A DNA stretch of 64,000 nt from Streptomyces sp. NBC_01723. GTDB lineage: Bacteria > Actinomycetota > Actinomycetes > Streptomycetales > Streptomycetaceae. The DNA lies in NCBI RefSeq assembly GCF_036246005.1, contig NZ_CP109171.1:3894001-3958000 (forward strand), written 5' to 3'. Below are positions 41,744 to 52,267 of this stretch, piece by piece. The notes under the pieces were generated by a model. It was not told the origin of the DNA. It saw only the letters and a program-made list of their open reading frames with translations, and did not search any database. The translations under genes and the position numbers were made by a program. Each line of letters begins with the position of its first letter. The first letter of the stretch is position 1.

Positions 41744-41854
41744 CGGGTGCCTCCGTCGAGGCTCGGCCGGTCGGATATGAAGAAGATGCGTCCTCGCAAC
41801 ATGCGCACACCCTAGACACACTTGCGAAAGACGATCACGCCGACCGGAAAACAC

Positions 41855-41886
41855 CGAAGGCCCGTCGGCGATTCGACGGGCCTTCG
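41855..41886 (-). terminator. Terminator after tRNA-Arg(ACG)
   Basis: CGAAGGCCCGTCG (41855-41867) and CGACGGGCCTTCG (41874-41886) pair perfectly, 8 nt past the 3' end of the tRNA on the minus strand. Confidence 0.85.
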
Positions 41887-41893
41887 AAAGATG

Positions 41894-41966
41894 TGCACTC
41901 GGCAGGATTCGAACCTGCAACCTTCTGATCCGTAGTCAGATGCTCTATCCGTTAAGCTACGAGTGC
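41894..41966 (-). tRNA. tRNA-Arg(ACG)
   Basis: Minus strand. Acceptor GCACTCG/CGAGTGC, D-arm GTAGCTTAACGGATAGAGC, anticodon loop CTACGGA (ACG) closed by TCTGA/TCAGA, T-loop GTTCGAATC. Discriminator A; CCA not encoded. It is the substrate of TadA, encoded in the same window. Confidence 0.97.
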
Positions 41967-42130
41967 TTGTGTTCTTCAGTTTTACCGCCGCTCCCGGCCC
42001 TTCCGGCCCGCTCGCGGCGACAGGAAGAACATTACATGACTGCCGCCGCCATGTGAAATCCATTGGCCGCACCCGTTGTGAGCTGCGAAAACGGCCTTCA
42101 GGGCGGGGTGTGCGACCCCGGACGACAGCG

Positions 42131-42157
42131 AAGCCCCGGCCTAGAGGGCCGGGGCTT
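42131..42157 (-). terminator. Terminator after tRNA-Ser(GCT)
   Basis: AAGCCCCGGCC TAGAG GGCCGGGGCTT, 11-bp perfect stem, 12 nt beyond the tRNA 3' end on the minus strand. Confidence 0.88.
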
Positions 42158-42169
42158 CGGTGATCGGTG

Positions 42170-42260
42170 CGGAGGCGGAGGGATTTGAACCCTCGATGGG
42201 CTTTAAGACCCAAACCGCATTAGCAGTGCGGCGCCATAGACCGGACTAGGCGACGCCTCC
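42170..42260 (-). tRNA. tRNA-Ser(GCT)
   Basis: Minus strand. Acceptor GGAGGCG/CGCCTCC, anticodon loop CTGCTAA with anticodon GCT (reads AGC/AGU) closed by CCGCA/TGCGG, long variable arm, T-loop GGTTCAAATCC. Discriminator G; CCA not encoded. Confidence 0.97.
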
Positions 42261-42440
42261 AGACAACATCACCATCTCGCGGGCGAGCGCGAGTGGCGCG
42301 TGCCGATGATGACACAGTTGAGCGCGCTGTCACCAATCGACCCCCACGGTACTAGGCGGGCGGGCCGCAGGGCAAAGCCCTTACGACACGGTCGGCGGGC
42401 CGCCGCGCAACGTCCGGCGCGCCCGCGCGTTGGGCAGGGC

Positions 42441-42920
42441 ATGTTCCAGGTCTCCCGCATCCCCGCCGCCCGCCTCCTCGGCGCCGCCGCCCTGTCCTTC
42501 GCGTCCCTCGCCTCCCTCTCCGCCGCCCACCCGGCCGCGGCCGTCGGCACCGATGCCGGCGCCGGCGCCGCTGTCCCGCACGGTGACCACCTGACCGTCA
42601 CCGTGCGGAACGCCGGTCCGGCCGCCGACGGGACGTTCGAGCTGTACTGCCACCCGGCCGGCGGCAGCCACCCCGACCCGGCGGGCGCCTGTGCCGTGGC
42701 CGAGCGCGACACCCGCTGGGGCCAGGACACCTTCGCCCCGGTCCCGCAGGGCAGCCTCTGCACCATGCAGTACGGCGGCCCGGCCACCGCGCACGTCACC
42801 GGCATCTGGGCCGGACGCCCCGTCGACGTGACGTACGACCGGCGCGACGGCTGCGAGATCTCCCGCTGGAACCGCATGGTGCCGCTGCTGCCCGAGGCGG
42901 GGGCGGCGGGACGGTCGTAA
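42441..42920 (+). CDS. Secreted SSI-family subtilisin inhibitor
   Basis: 159 residues from ATG 42441. Signal peptide MFQVSRIPAARLLGAAALSFASLASLSAAHPAAA, then the inhibitor: LTVTVRNAGPAADGTFELYCHPAGGSHPDPAGACAVAE and LCTMQYGGPATAHVTGIWAGRPVDVTYDRRDGCEISRWNRM. Four Cys in SSI positions form two disulfides. Aligned with classical SSI (CPM-VYDP), the P1 residue is Met, P2 is Thr instead of Pro, and P1' is Gln instead of Val. Extracellular protease control around aerial growth is the known role of the family. Monocistronic. Confidence 0.93.
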   Translation: MFQVSRIPAARLLGAAALSFASLASLSAAHPAAAVGTDAGAGAAVPHGDHLTVTVRNAGPAADGTFELYCHPAGGSHPDPAGACAVAERDTRWGQDTFAPVPQGSLCTMQYGGPATAHVTGIWAGRPVDVTYDRRDGCEISRWNRMVPLLPEAGAAGRS

Positions 42921-43120
42921 GGGGCGCGGAGCGCCGTCGCGGGCGCCCGCCCGACGGTCACCGCTCACACGTTCTACGTCACTTCCTCGTGCGACCTCCG
43001 TCGCATCCCACGCCGCCCGCCGGGGCCCAACCCTTAGACTCCCTCGCGTGACACCCTGGGGGCCGGTTGGCAAGATGGCCCAGGCGGTCGGCAAGTGCGG
43101 TAACAGGAGGGAAGCGTCTC

Positions 43121-46100
43121 GTGAGCAGCAGGCCATCCCGAGGCACTGCTCGCCTCGCAGCCATACTGGACGCGCTGCCCGACGCGTTGGTACTGGTCAA
43201 CGCCAACGGCACCGTGGTCAACGCGAACACCATCGCGCTGGAGGCATTCGAGACTCCGGGCACCGCGCTGGTGGGCCGCGGACTGCTGGACCTGCTCCCG
43301 CAGTTCGACTCGCGGCTGATCCCCGGCTCCATGCGGCGGCCCGACCACGTCGACCCGCGGGCGCGGACCAAGCCGACCCGGATGATCGCCCGGCGCACCG
43401 ACGGCGCCGAGTTCCCCGTCGAGGTCACCAGCGCCAACCTGGAGACCGGCCAGCAGGCCTACGACACCTACGGCTACACCGGCGACGAACTGCTGATGCT
43501 CGTCGTCCGCGACCTCTCCGGCACCGTCGACACCGAGGCCGAGCTGGCCCGTTCGCAGCGCCAGACCGAGATGATCCTGCGGGCCGCCTCCGAGGGCGTC
43601 GTGGGCACCGACACCGACGGGCGGATCGTCCTCGTCAACCCGGCCGCCGCCCAGATACTGGGCTACCGGGCCGGCGAACTCGGCGGCCGTGAGCTGCACA
43701 CCCTCGTCCTGCACTCGCGGGCCGACGGCTCGCCCTTCCCGTACGACGAGTCCCCGCTCGCCGACACCCTGCGCTCCGGGCGCAAGCACCGGGTGCGCGG
43801 GCAGGTGCTGTTCGCCAAGAACGGCGACCAGGTGTCCGTCGACCTGACGACGGCGCCCGTACGGGACGGCGACCAGCTCGTCGGCGCCGTGATGACCTTC
43901 ACCGACCGCCGCCCCCACGAGACGCTGGCCAAGGAGCACGAGGAGGCGGAGCAGCGGCACGCCGAGGAACTGGAGCGGCTCGCCGAGGAGCACGCCGCCG
44001 AGCTGACCGCGCTGCGCCGGCAGCACGAGGCCGAGCTGGAGGAGCTGCGCGAGAAGCACGCGGAGGAGATCGCCGCGGACGCCGACCGCTACGCCGCGCT
44101 CGGCGAGCGGGAGAAGGACCGGTACGAGGCGATCGCCGCCCGGCACGAGCAGTTGCTCACCCTCCTCGGCGGCTCCCTGCGCGGGCCGCTGGACGAACTG
44201 CGCCGGGAACTGGCAGCGCTGGCCTCGGACGACGCCGGGCAGCTGTGGCCCGAGGCCAACCAGGTGCTGCACCACCTGTCGGCCGGTTACTCCCGCATCA
44301 CCACGCTCATCGACAACGTCCTCGGCTACCAGCGCCTCGACGTCGGCAGCGAGCAGGTCGCCCGTACGAAGGTGATGCTCGACGCCGTCGTCGCCGCCGG
44401 TGTCGACGGGGCCGTGGAGCTGATCGGTCCCGGGCGGGTGCAGTTCGCCGTGCACGCGCCGCCCATCGAGGCCGAGGTCGACGTCCGGCTGCTGGCCACC
44501 GCGCTGGCCCACCTCGTCGCGGACGTCGCGGGTGTCGACGCCACCGGCAACTCGCCCGTGTCGGCGACGGGCGGCTACCTGGACAACACCGTCGTGGTCG
44601 CGGCGGCGCAGCGCGGCGCGGTCGTCCGCATCGAGGTGCGCGGGCCGTACGCCGGGGGAGACCCGGTGCACGAGCCGATCGTGCGCGGGATCGTGCGGGC
44701 GCACGGCGGCGTGCTCCAGACGCACGAGATGCCGGGCATGAGCGGCAGCGCGTACGTGCTGGAGGTGCCGATCGGAGGCGGGGCCGGGGCCGTGGCGCCC
44801 CAGGCGCCGGCCGCGGATCCGGCGGCGGCACGGATTCCGGCGCAGGGCGGCGGGGGCGAGGGTGGCGCGGGTGCGGACAACGCGCTCGCCGTTCGCGAGC
44901 CGGCTGCCGGGGGCGGGCGGCGGCGCGCTCGGCGGGCGGCGTCCTCCGTGGACGCGTTCCTGGAGAGCGAGGTCGCGGGCGGCGAGGAGCCGGGCGGGCC
45001 CGAGGGCGAGGGCACCGCACCGACCGGGCGGCGCAGGCGGCGCGCGGCTCAGACGCAGGAGCAGACCGGGCCGGAACAGGCCGAGCGGGAGCAGGTCGCA
45101 CAGGGGAACGTCGCCCAGGCGCCGGGCGCCCCGTCCTCGGCCCCCCTTCCGGTGCCCGCACAGGCGGCGGCGGGAGACGGGTCCGGGTCCGGCGGTACCG
45201 GGCGTCGGCGCGGGCGGCCCGCCGAGGCCGTGGGCACCGACGTCGCCGAGTTGCCGCCGGGAACGCAGGCGGGGGTGTCCGAGGGCGCCGTCGTCATGGC
45301 CGGTGACCGGGGCGGGGCCGCGGCCTCCAACACCGGTCTGGGCGGGACCGTACCGCCGCAGGGCGTGCCCGCGCCCGCGGGAGGACGTACCCGGCAGGAC
45401 GGCGGTGAGCGGCAGGCGCTGCCCCCGGCGCTGCCCGCGCAGGCCGGCGAGTCGGACCCGGCGGACGCCGACCGGCCGACCGGCCGCCGACGGCGTGCCC
45501 TGGCCTCCGCGAACGAGCGGGCCGCCGCCCAGGAGGCGGCGCCGCGTCAGGTGTTCGCCCTGCCGCCCGCCGACGCGGACCGGCCGGCCGACGGCGACGC
45601 GGCGACGGGGCAGGGGCCGGTGCAGGGCCCGGCGCAGGGCGCTCCGGCGGCCGGTCACGTCGGGCAGGTCCCGGCCCAGGGCCGGGTCACGGAGCACGCC
45701 CAGGCTCCCCAGGCGCAGGCACAGGCACAGGCCACCGCGCAGGCACAGACACAGACTCAGGTGCCCGGTCCGGCCGCCCCCGGTGACGCCCCGCTCGACG
45801 AGGGCCGCCACGACGCCGCACCGCCCGACCAGGCCGAGGACCACACGCCGCCCCAGCCGCACCCGGCCGACGCACCCACCGGGCGGCGCCGTCGGGCCGG
45901 GGCCGCCCGTCCCGCCGACGAAGCGGCACCGGTGCCGGCGCAGGGTGGCCCGGAGCAGGCCCCTCCGCCCGTGCCGGACGCCCCGGTGCCGCCGCAGCAC
46001 CCCGCGGGTCGGGGCGTACCCGACGCCCCGTCCGCACCCGACGCCCCGCAGCCCTGGCCCGCGACCGCCGCGCCCCAGCCCGAGGGCGCCCCGGTGCCGG

Positions 46101-47404
46101 CCGACGGCACCACTCCGACGCCCCCGCAGGGCGTCCCCGGCTCCACGCCGAGCCAGGGCACGCCGCTGCCGCCCGAGAACGCGCCCGCACCCCGCGCGGC
46201 GCAGCCCCTGCCCGCCGAGACGTCGGCGCCCGTGGACCCGAACTCGACCCAGGGACGGTCGATCAGCGTCCGGACGCTGGGCCAGGGTGTGCCGTTCAAC
46301 CGGCAGGCGGTCCAGGTGCAGCAGCCGGCGGCCGCCCCCGCGCCGCAGCAGCCGGGTCGGCGCCGCAAGCTGGGTACGCCGCCCGACCCGCGCACGGACC
46401 AGGCGGCGCGCCCGCACCCGGCGACCGAGCAGCCGACCGCCACCACGCAGCCGAAGCAGCAGCCCCAGCCGCAGCCCCCGGCGCCAGGGCAGGAACAGAC
46501 CTCGCTGGGCGGCGGACAGCAGCGGCTCGCGCCGGTCACCGAGGGTGCCGGACGGTCGTACGCCATAGGAGCGCCGGACAAGGACGCCGCCGAGGGACCC
46601 GAGCCGCTGGACGGGCCCGGCGGAGCCGTGGAGGTGGCGGACTCGCCGCGTCCCCAGCCGATGGACGACGAACTGCCGCCGGAGCCGCTGGACAACCCGC
46701 GCCGTCTGCTGGTGTGGCCGGCACCGGACGTCTCCACGCAGCAGGCGCTCAGCGACCGCGGCTACCGGCCGGTGATCGTGCACTCGCGCGAGGAGGTCGA
46801 CGCGCAGATCGCGGCGTTCCCGGCCGCGCTGTTCGTGGACCCGCTGACCGGGCCGATCACCCGCACCGCGCTCCAGTCGCTGCGGCAGGCGGCGGTGGCC
46901 GCCGAGGTGCCGGTGCTGGTCACGGCCGGCCTCGGACAGGCCTCGCGGGACGCCGCCTACGGCGCCGATCCGGCCGTACTGCTGAAGGCGCTCGCACCCC
47001 GGGACACCGAGCAGCACCCGCCGCGCGTGCTGCTGATCGAGGAGCACGCGGAGATCGCGCTGGCGCTGACCTCGACGCTGGAGCGGCGCGGGATGCAGGT
47101 GGCGCGCGCGGCGAGCGACGCCGACGCGGTGGCGCTGGCGGGGCAGTTCCGGCCCAACCTGGTCGTGATGGACCTGATGCAGGTGCAGCGGCGTCAGGAG
47201 GGCTCCGCCGGGATCGTCGGCTGGCTGCGCGCGAACGGGCAGCTCAACCGCACCCCGCTGGTCGTCTACACCGCCGCCGTCGACCAGGCCGACCTGCCGC
47301 GACTGGCGTCGGGCGAGACGGTGCTGTTCCTGGCGGAGCGGTCCACCAGCGGCGAGGTGCAGGGCCGGATCGTCGAGCTGCTCTCGCGGATCGGGACCAA
47401 CTGA
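43121..47404 (+). CDS. PAS-PAS-coiled-coil pseudo-histidine kinase with long disordered linker and C-terminal receiver-like domains
   Basis: 1,427 residues from GTG 43121 (GGAGGG SD). PAS1 spans about 10-130 and PAS2 about 145-262 (GVVGTDTDGRIVLVNPAAAQILGY). A Glu/Arg/His coiled coil (265-345) leads to a DHp/ATPase-like region. There LGGSLRGPLDEL (349-360) replaces the H-box SHELRTPL, so the phospho-His is absent, and ATALAHLVADVAG replaces the N-box Asn. About 630 residues of Pro/Ala/Gln follow, punctuated by basic GRRRR patches. A degenerate receiver starts near 1192 (LLVWPAPD). A second (VLLIEEHAEIA, Asp in VVMDLMQ) lacks the conserved Lys. Scaffold-type signalling is inferred. No adjacent partner gene. 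Confidence 0.88.
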   Translation: MSSRPSRGTARLAAILDALPDALVLVNANGTVVNANTIALEAFETPGTALVGRGLLDLLPQFDSRLIPGSMRRPDHVDPRARTKPTRMIARRTDGAEFPVEVTSANLETGQQAYDTYGYTGDELLMLVVRDLSGTVDTEAELARSQRQTEMILRAASEGVVGTDTDGRIVLVNPAAAQILGYRAGELGGRELHTLVLHSRADGSPFPYDESPLADTLRSGRKHRVRGQVLFAKNGDQVSVDLTTAPVRDGDQLVGAVMTFTDRRPHETLAKEHEEAEQRHAEELERLAEEHAAELTALRRQHEAELEELREKHAEEIAADADRYAALGEREKDRYEAIAARHEQLLTLLGGSLRGPLDELRRELAALASDDAGQLWPEANQVLHHLSAGYSRITTLIDNVLGYQRLDVGSEQVARTKVMLDAVVAAGVDGAVELIGPGRVQFAVHAPPIEAEVDVRLLATALAHLVADVAGVDATGNSPVSATGGYLDNTVVVAAAQRGAVVRIEVRGPYAGGDPVHEPIVRGIVRAHGGVLQTHEMPGMSGSAYVLEVPIGGGAGAVAPQAPAADPAAARIPAQGGGGEGGAGADNALAVREPAAGGGRRRARRAASSVDAFLESEVAGGEEPGGPEGEGTAPTGRRRRRAAQTQEQTGPEQAEREQVAQGNVAQAPGAPSSAPLPVPAQAAAGDGSGSGGTGRRRGRPAEAVGTDVAELPPGTQAGVSEGAVVMAGDRGGAAASNTGLGGTVPPQGVPAPAGGRTRQDGGERQALPPALPAQAGESDPADADRPTGRRRRALASANERAAAQEAAPRQVFALPPADADRPADGDAATGQGPVQGPAQGAPAAGHVGQVPAQGRVTEHAQAPQAQAQAQATAQAQTQTQVPGPAAPGDAPLDEGRHDAAPPDQAEDHTPPQPHPADAPTGRRRRAGAARPADEAAPVPAQGGPEQAPPPVPDAPVPPQHPAGRGVPDAPSAPDAPQPWPATAAPQPEGAPVPADGTTPTPPQGVPGSTPSQGTPLPPENAPAPRAAQPLPAETSAPVDPNSTQGRSISVRTLGQGVPFNRQAVQVQQPAAAPAPQQPGRRRKLGTPPDPRTDQAARPHPATEQPTATTQPKQQPQPQPPAPGQEQTSLGGGQQRLAPVTEGAGRSYAIGAPDKDAAEGPEPLDGPGGAVEVADSPRPQPMDDELPPEPLDNPRRLLVWPAPDVSTQQALSDRGYRPVIVHSREEVDAQIAAFPAALFVDPLTGPITRTALQSLRQAAVAAEVPVLVTAGLGQASRDAAYGADPAVLLKALAPRDTEQHPPRVLLIEEHAEIALALTSTLERRGMQVARAASDADAVALAGQFRPNLVVMDLMQVQRRQEGSAGIVGWLRANGQLNRTPLVVYTAAVDQADLPRLASGETVLFLAERSTSGEVQGRIVELLSRIGTN

Positions 47405-47422
47405 CGCCGCGGTGCCCGGGCG

Positions 47423-48001
47423 CTACCGGTCGACGATCCGGCGCGCCGCCTCCTTGATCGACGCGCGCAGGCGGTCGGCGTCGGTGTCCGCGCCGCCGAC
47501 CAGGATGCGCTTCATCTGGGGCACGACGATCGCCCAGTTGGCCATCGCGACCAGCAGGAAGAGGAGATCGGGCGCCGGGATGGCGTCGGTGACCACGCCG
47601 CGTTCCTGGCCGTCCCGTACGGCGGCGACCTTGCGGGCGTAGTGGGCCTGGCGTTCGGCCTCGTGGGGCAGCTCGGCCGTGCCGTACTCCATGCCCTCCC
47701 AGAAGAGCAGACGCAGCAGCTCGGGGTGGGCGGTGTGGTAGTCGAGCAGGCGGTCGATCCAGCCCTCGATGTCGTCGGGGTCGACGGGGACCGAGACCGC
47801 CAGGTCGAGCATCTTCTTCTCGAGGACGGACGCGAACAGCTCGTTCTTGTTGCCGTAGTAGGCGTAGATCAGCTGCTTGTTCGCCTTGGCCTCGGCCGCG
47901 ATGCGGTCGATGCGCGCGCCGGCGATGCCGTGCCGGGCGAACTCGGCCACCGCCGCCGCGAAGATCCGGGCCTTGGTGGCCTCGGGGTCCCTTGCTCCCA
48001 T
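47423..48001 (-). CDS. TetR-family repressor
   Basis: 192 residues from ATG 48001. HTH DPEATKARIFAAAVAEFARHGIAGARIDRIAAEAKANKQLIYAYYGNKNELFASVLEKKM at residues 5-64, then a TetR_C ligand domain (HPELLRLLFWEGMEYG, VAMANWAIVVPQMKRIL). It is divergent from an MFS gene, and the 137-nt gap holds two AACCAA N4 TTGGTT palindromes, the obvious operators for both promoters. Confidence 0.94.
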   Translation of the reverse strand: MGARDPEATKARIFAAAVAEFARHGIAGARIDRIAAEAKANKQLIYAYYGNKNELFASVLEKKMLDLAVSVPVDPDDIEGWIDRLLDYHTAHPELLRLLFWEGMEYGTAELPHEAERQAHYARKVAAVRDGQERGVVTDAIPAPDLLFLLVAMANWAIVVPQMKRILVGGADTDADRLRASIKEAARRIVDR

Positions 48002-48031
48002 GGGGGACAGGGTATGCGGAGGGAAGCAGGT

Positions 48032-48047
48032 AACCAACTATTTGGTT
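48032..48047. promoter_or_regulatory. TetR operator, proximal to the repressor gene
   Basis: AACCAACTATTTGGTT: perfect 6-bp inverted arms AACCAA/TTGGTT with a 4-bp centre, about 30 nt upstream of the tetR start. Confidence 0.82.
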
Positions 48048-48090
48048 GACAGGGGCCCTGGGACGGGCGCAGACTCGGCCGCGTCAGTCC

Positions 48091-48106
48091 AACCAACCAG
48101 TTGGTT
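48091..48106. promoter_or_regulatory. TetR operator, proximal to the MFS gene
   Basis: AACCAACCAGTTGGTT: same arms and spacing, 59 bp from the first site and about 32 nt upstream of the MFS start. Confidence 0.82.
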
Positions 48107-48138
48107 ATTAGTGTGCGCTCGAAGGAGTCGCTCCGCTC

Positions 48139-49404
48139 ATGCCGTCATCGCCGTCCCGAGCCGCAGCACCGGTGGAAGCCGCGGCCGCCTCCGTGCCCGC
48201 CTCCGCGTCCGCCTCCGCGTCCGCCGAGACCGAGCCGCCGCCCCGGCCCGTCGGTGCCGCGTCCCGGCTCTTCCTCCCCCTGATCGCCCTCTGCACCGCC
48301 GTGACGGCCGCCAACATCTACCTGGCGGCGCCCCTGCTCCCCCTCATCGCCCACGACATGGGCTCGACGCCCTCGGGGGTGGCGTGGCTCGCCTCCGTCG
48401 CCCAGCTCGGGTACGCGGCCGGCCTGCTCTTCTTCGCCCCGCTCGGGGACAGCGTGAACCGGCGCCGCCTGGTCGCCGTCCTCGCGCTGGTCGCGACCGC
48501 CGCCCTGCTGGCCGCCGCCGCCTCGGCCGGGACCGGCGCGCTGGCGGCCGCCGTCCTGGTCGCCTCGGCCGCGACCGTCGTCCCGCAGCTCCTGGTCCCG
48601 CTGGTCGCCGAACGCGCCCCCGCCGACCGCCGGGCCCGTCATGTCGCGGCCGTCATCGCGGGCCTGTTCACCGGCGTGGTGGCGGCCCGCGTGCTCGGCG
48701 GGCTGGCGGGGCAGGCCTTCGGCTGGCGTGCGGTGTTCGTGGGAGCCGCCGTCCTGACCGCGGTCCTGGGCCTGGCGACCGCGTACATACTTCCGGCCGA
48801 GCGGCGGCGCCGGCAGGGCTCGCTGTTCGCGGGCCTGGCCGCGCTGCCCGGCGTACTGCGCCACTCGCCCGACCTGTGGCGCGCGTGCGTGCGCCAGGCG
48901 GGGATGTACGGCGCGTGGAGCGCCCTGTGGACCTCCCTGGCGCTGCTCCTGGCGGGGGGCGACGGCTACGGCATGACGACCGCCGCGGCCGGGCTGTTCG
49001 GCCTGTTCGGGCTGGCGGCGAGCGTGGTCGCGCCGCTCGCGGGCGGCCTGGTCGACCGGTTCGGCGCCGCGAAGGTCGTGCGGTCCGCGTATCTGGTCGC
49101 CGCCGTGTCCGTGCCGCTGTTCTGGCTGGGCGGGCAGGTGATGGCGGCCCTGTGCGCGGCGGCGGTCCTGGTGCACGCCGCGCTGGTCGCCTCCCACGTC
49201 GCCAACCAGACCATCGCCCTGACCACCACGTCCGCCCCGGCCACCGCCAACACGGCGTACGTCGTCTCCGGCTTCGCGGGCGGCGCCCTGTCCTCGGCCC
49301 TGGCGGGACCGGCCTTCGGCCAGTGGGGCTGGGGCGGCGTCTGCGCGGTGGCGGGGGCGGGGCTGGTGGTGGGGTGGATGGGGACGGTCGTGCGGGGGAG
49401 GTGA
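48139..49404 (+). CDS. 12-TM MFS transporter
   Basis: 421 residues from ATG 48139. An Ala/Ser/Pro-rich cytoplasmic N-terminus (about 40 residues) precedes 12 hydrophobic helices. Motif A-like FFAPLGDSVNRRRLV lies between TM2 and TM3, and its repeat GGLVDRFGAAKVVRSA in the second half. Similar to drug or arabinose-type DHA1 exporters (NIYLAAPLLPLIAHDMG, GSTPSGVAWLASVAQLGYAAGLL). Controlled by the divergent TetR. The substrate is not inferable. Confidence 0.92.
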   Translation: MPSSPSRAAAPVEAAAASVPASASASASAETEPPPRPVGAASRLFLPLIALCTAVTAANIYLAAPLLPLIAHDMGSTPSGVAWLASVAQLGYAAGLLFFAPLGDSVNRRRLVAVLALVATAALLAAAASAGTGALAAAVLVASAATVVPQLLVPLVAERAPADRRARHVAAVIAGLFTGVVAARVLGGLAGQAFGWRAVFVGAAVLTAVLGLATAYILPAERRRRQGSLFAGLAALPGVLRHSPDLWRACVRQAGMYGAWSALWTSLALLLAGGDGYGMTTAAAGLFGLFGLAASVVAPLAGGLVDRFGAAKVVRSAYLVAAVSVPLFWLGGQVMAALCAAAVLVHAALVASHVANQTIALTTTSAPATANTAYVVSGFAGGALSSALAGPAFGQWGWGGVCAVAGAGLVVGWMGTVVRGR

Positions 49405-49448
49405 GTGCGGGGGCCGGGCGCCGCACGGGTGGCGACCCCGATGCCGGG

Positions 49449-49530
49449 CGGTGGGCGCCGGGGTCGCCCTCGGGGTCGCTCTCGGGGTGGCCCCGGTGTC
49501 GCCCTCGGGGTCGCCCTCGGGGTCGCCCGG
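49449..49530. repeat. 12-bp imperfect tandem repeat
   Basis: Variants of TCGCCCTCGGGG recur about six times in the short gap between the MFS gene and the convergent acyl-CoA ligase. Possibly slippage-derived; no obvious terminator besides it. Confidence 0.7.
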
Positions 49531-49544
49531 CATCGGCCTTACGG

Positions 49545-51200
<1,656 letters not shown>

Positions 51201-51367
51201 GGTGTCCTCCCGGGGCGACATTGCCTACGCGGCGGTAAGGGTTGCGCTGATTCTGCGCACATACCGCGCGGTATGTCACTACTCCGGGGTGATCGATCAG
51301 TACGGGTTCCCCAAGGAACGTCCGGAGGGACACCCGGAGGGGTCGCCCCCAAAGGCCCCGTTGGCTC

Positions 51368-51940
51368 TCATTTCCTGACAATCCCCAGCTCGGGGTCCTC
51401 GCGGAGTTTGCCGAGCGCTCGGGAGACGGCCGACTTCACGGTGCCCACGGAAACGCCGAGCACTTCGGCCGTCTGGGCCTCGCTGAGGTCCTCGTAGTAC
51501 CTGAGGACGACCATCGCACGCTGCCGGGCGGGCAGCTTCATGATCGCCCGCCACATCGCGTCGTGCAGCGCCTGCCGCTCCGCCGGATCGTCACCGGCCG
51601 GCACGGGCTCCGGCTCGGGCAGCTCGTCGCAGGCGAATTCGTCGACCTTGCGCTTGCGCCACTGCGACGTCCGGGTGTTCAGCAGGGCCCGGCGCACGTA
51701 GCCGTCCAGGGCGCGGTGGTCCTCGATGCGTTCCCAGGCGACGTACGTCTTGGTGAGCGCGGTCTGCAGCAGGTCCTCCGCGTCGCTCGGGTTCGCGGTG
51801 AGCGACCGGGCGGTACGCAGCAGCACCGGCTGGCGTGCCTTCACGTACGACGAGAACGACGGGTACGGGAAGGTCTGCGCCCTTGCTGGCGCCGTGGCTG
51901 TGGCGGCTTCGGAAGCGCTGGTGCAGACGGGTGTGGTCAT
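51368..51940 (-). CDS. ECF sigma factor, SigE-like actinobacterial group
   Basis: 190 residues from ATG 51940. Sigma region 2: FSSYVKARQPVLLRTARSLTANPSDAEDLLQTALTKTYVAWERIEDHRALDGYVRRALLNTRTSQWRKRK. An acidic linker (ELPEPEPVPAGDDPAER) precedes region 4: HDAMWRAIMKLPARQRAMVVLRYYEDLSEAQTAEVLGVSVGTVKSAVSRALGKLRED. The SigE-like group with its N-terminal FxxYVxxR motif is confidently recognised. No anti-sigma gene is adjacent. A secreted protein gene lies 326 nt upstream on the same strand and could be a target. Confidence 0.93.
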   Translation of the reverse strand: MTTPVCTSASEAATATAPARAQTFPYPSFSSYVKARQPVLLRTARSLTANPSDAEDLLQTALTKTYVAWERIEDHRALDGYVRRALLNTRTSQWRKRKVDEFACDELPEPEPVPAGDDPAERQALHDAMWRAIMKLPARQRAMVVLRYYEDLSEAQTAEVLGVSVGTVKSAVSRALGKLREDPELGIVRK

Positions 51941-52267
51941 GGCTCCACGCTATGAGCGAGGGGGTGTCCGGCGGATCGGCCGCAGGTCCCGAAGCAGAGT
52001 CCGCCTCAGGTTGTAGGGGTGGTGCCGGGTGCACCTCCTGTAGGTGGACGAGAGGAGGAGGGACACTGCGGGTTCCCCCTTGGGGGCTTCCCCGCGGGCG
52101 GCCCCGGGCCCCTGCGGCCGCCCGGCCCCACCCCGGGCCGGTGACGACGGGAAACGCCTGGGCGGCGGCACCGAAGCACCACCGCCCAGACGCACTGCGA
52201 CCCCTTGAAGCACACCCGCGAGCGATCGAGGGCCGGCGCGGCAGCGCTCCCGCGCCGGCACCTCAGC
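51941..52267. other. Gap between secreted-protein gene and ECF sigma gene
   Basis: No gene is seen in these 327 nt. Near 52168-52193 an imperfect GC-rich hairpin (CTGGGCGG paired with CCGCCCAG) lies about 75 nt past the stop of the secreted-protein gene and is a candidate terminator. The rest should hold the sigma-gene promoter. Confidence 0.45.

Noticed and set aside
43034..47047. 1,337-codon open frame on the minus strand
   Set aside because: Shadow of the PAS pseudokinase gene, created by high GC. Composition is biased and no domain is visible; the sense strand has clear PAS and receiver motifs.
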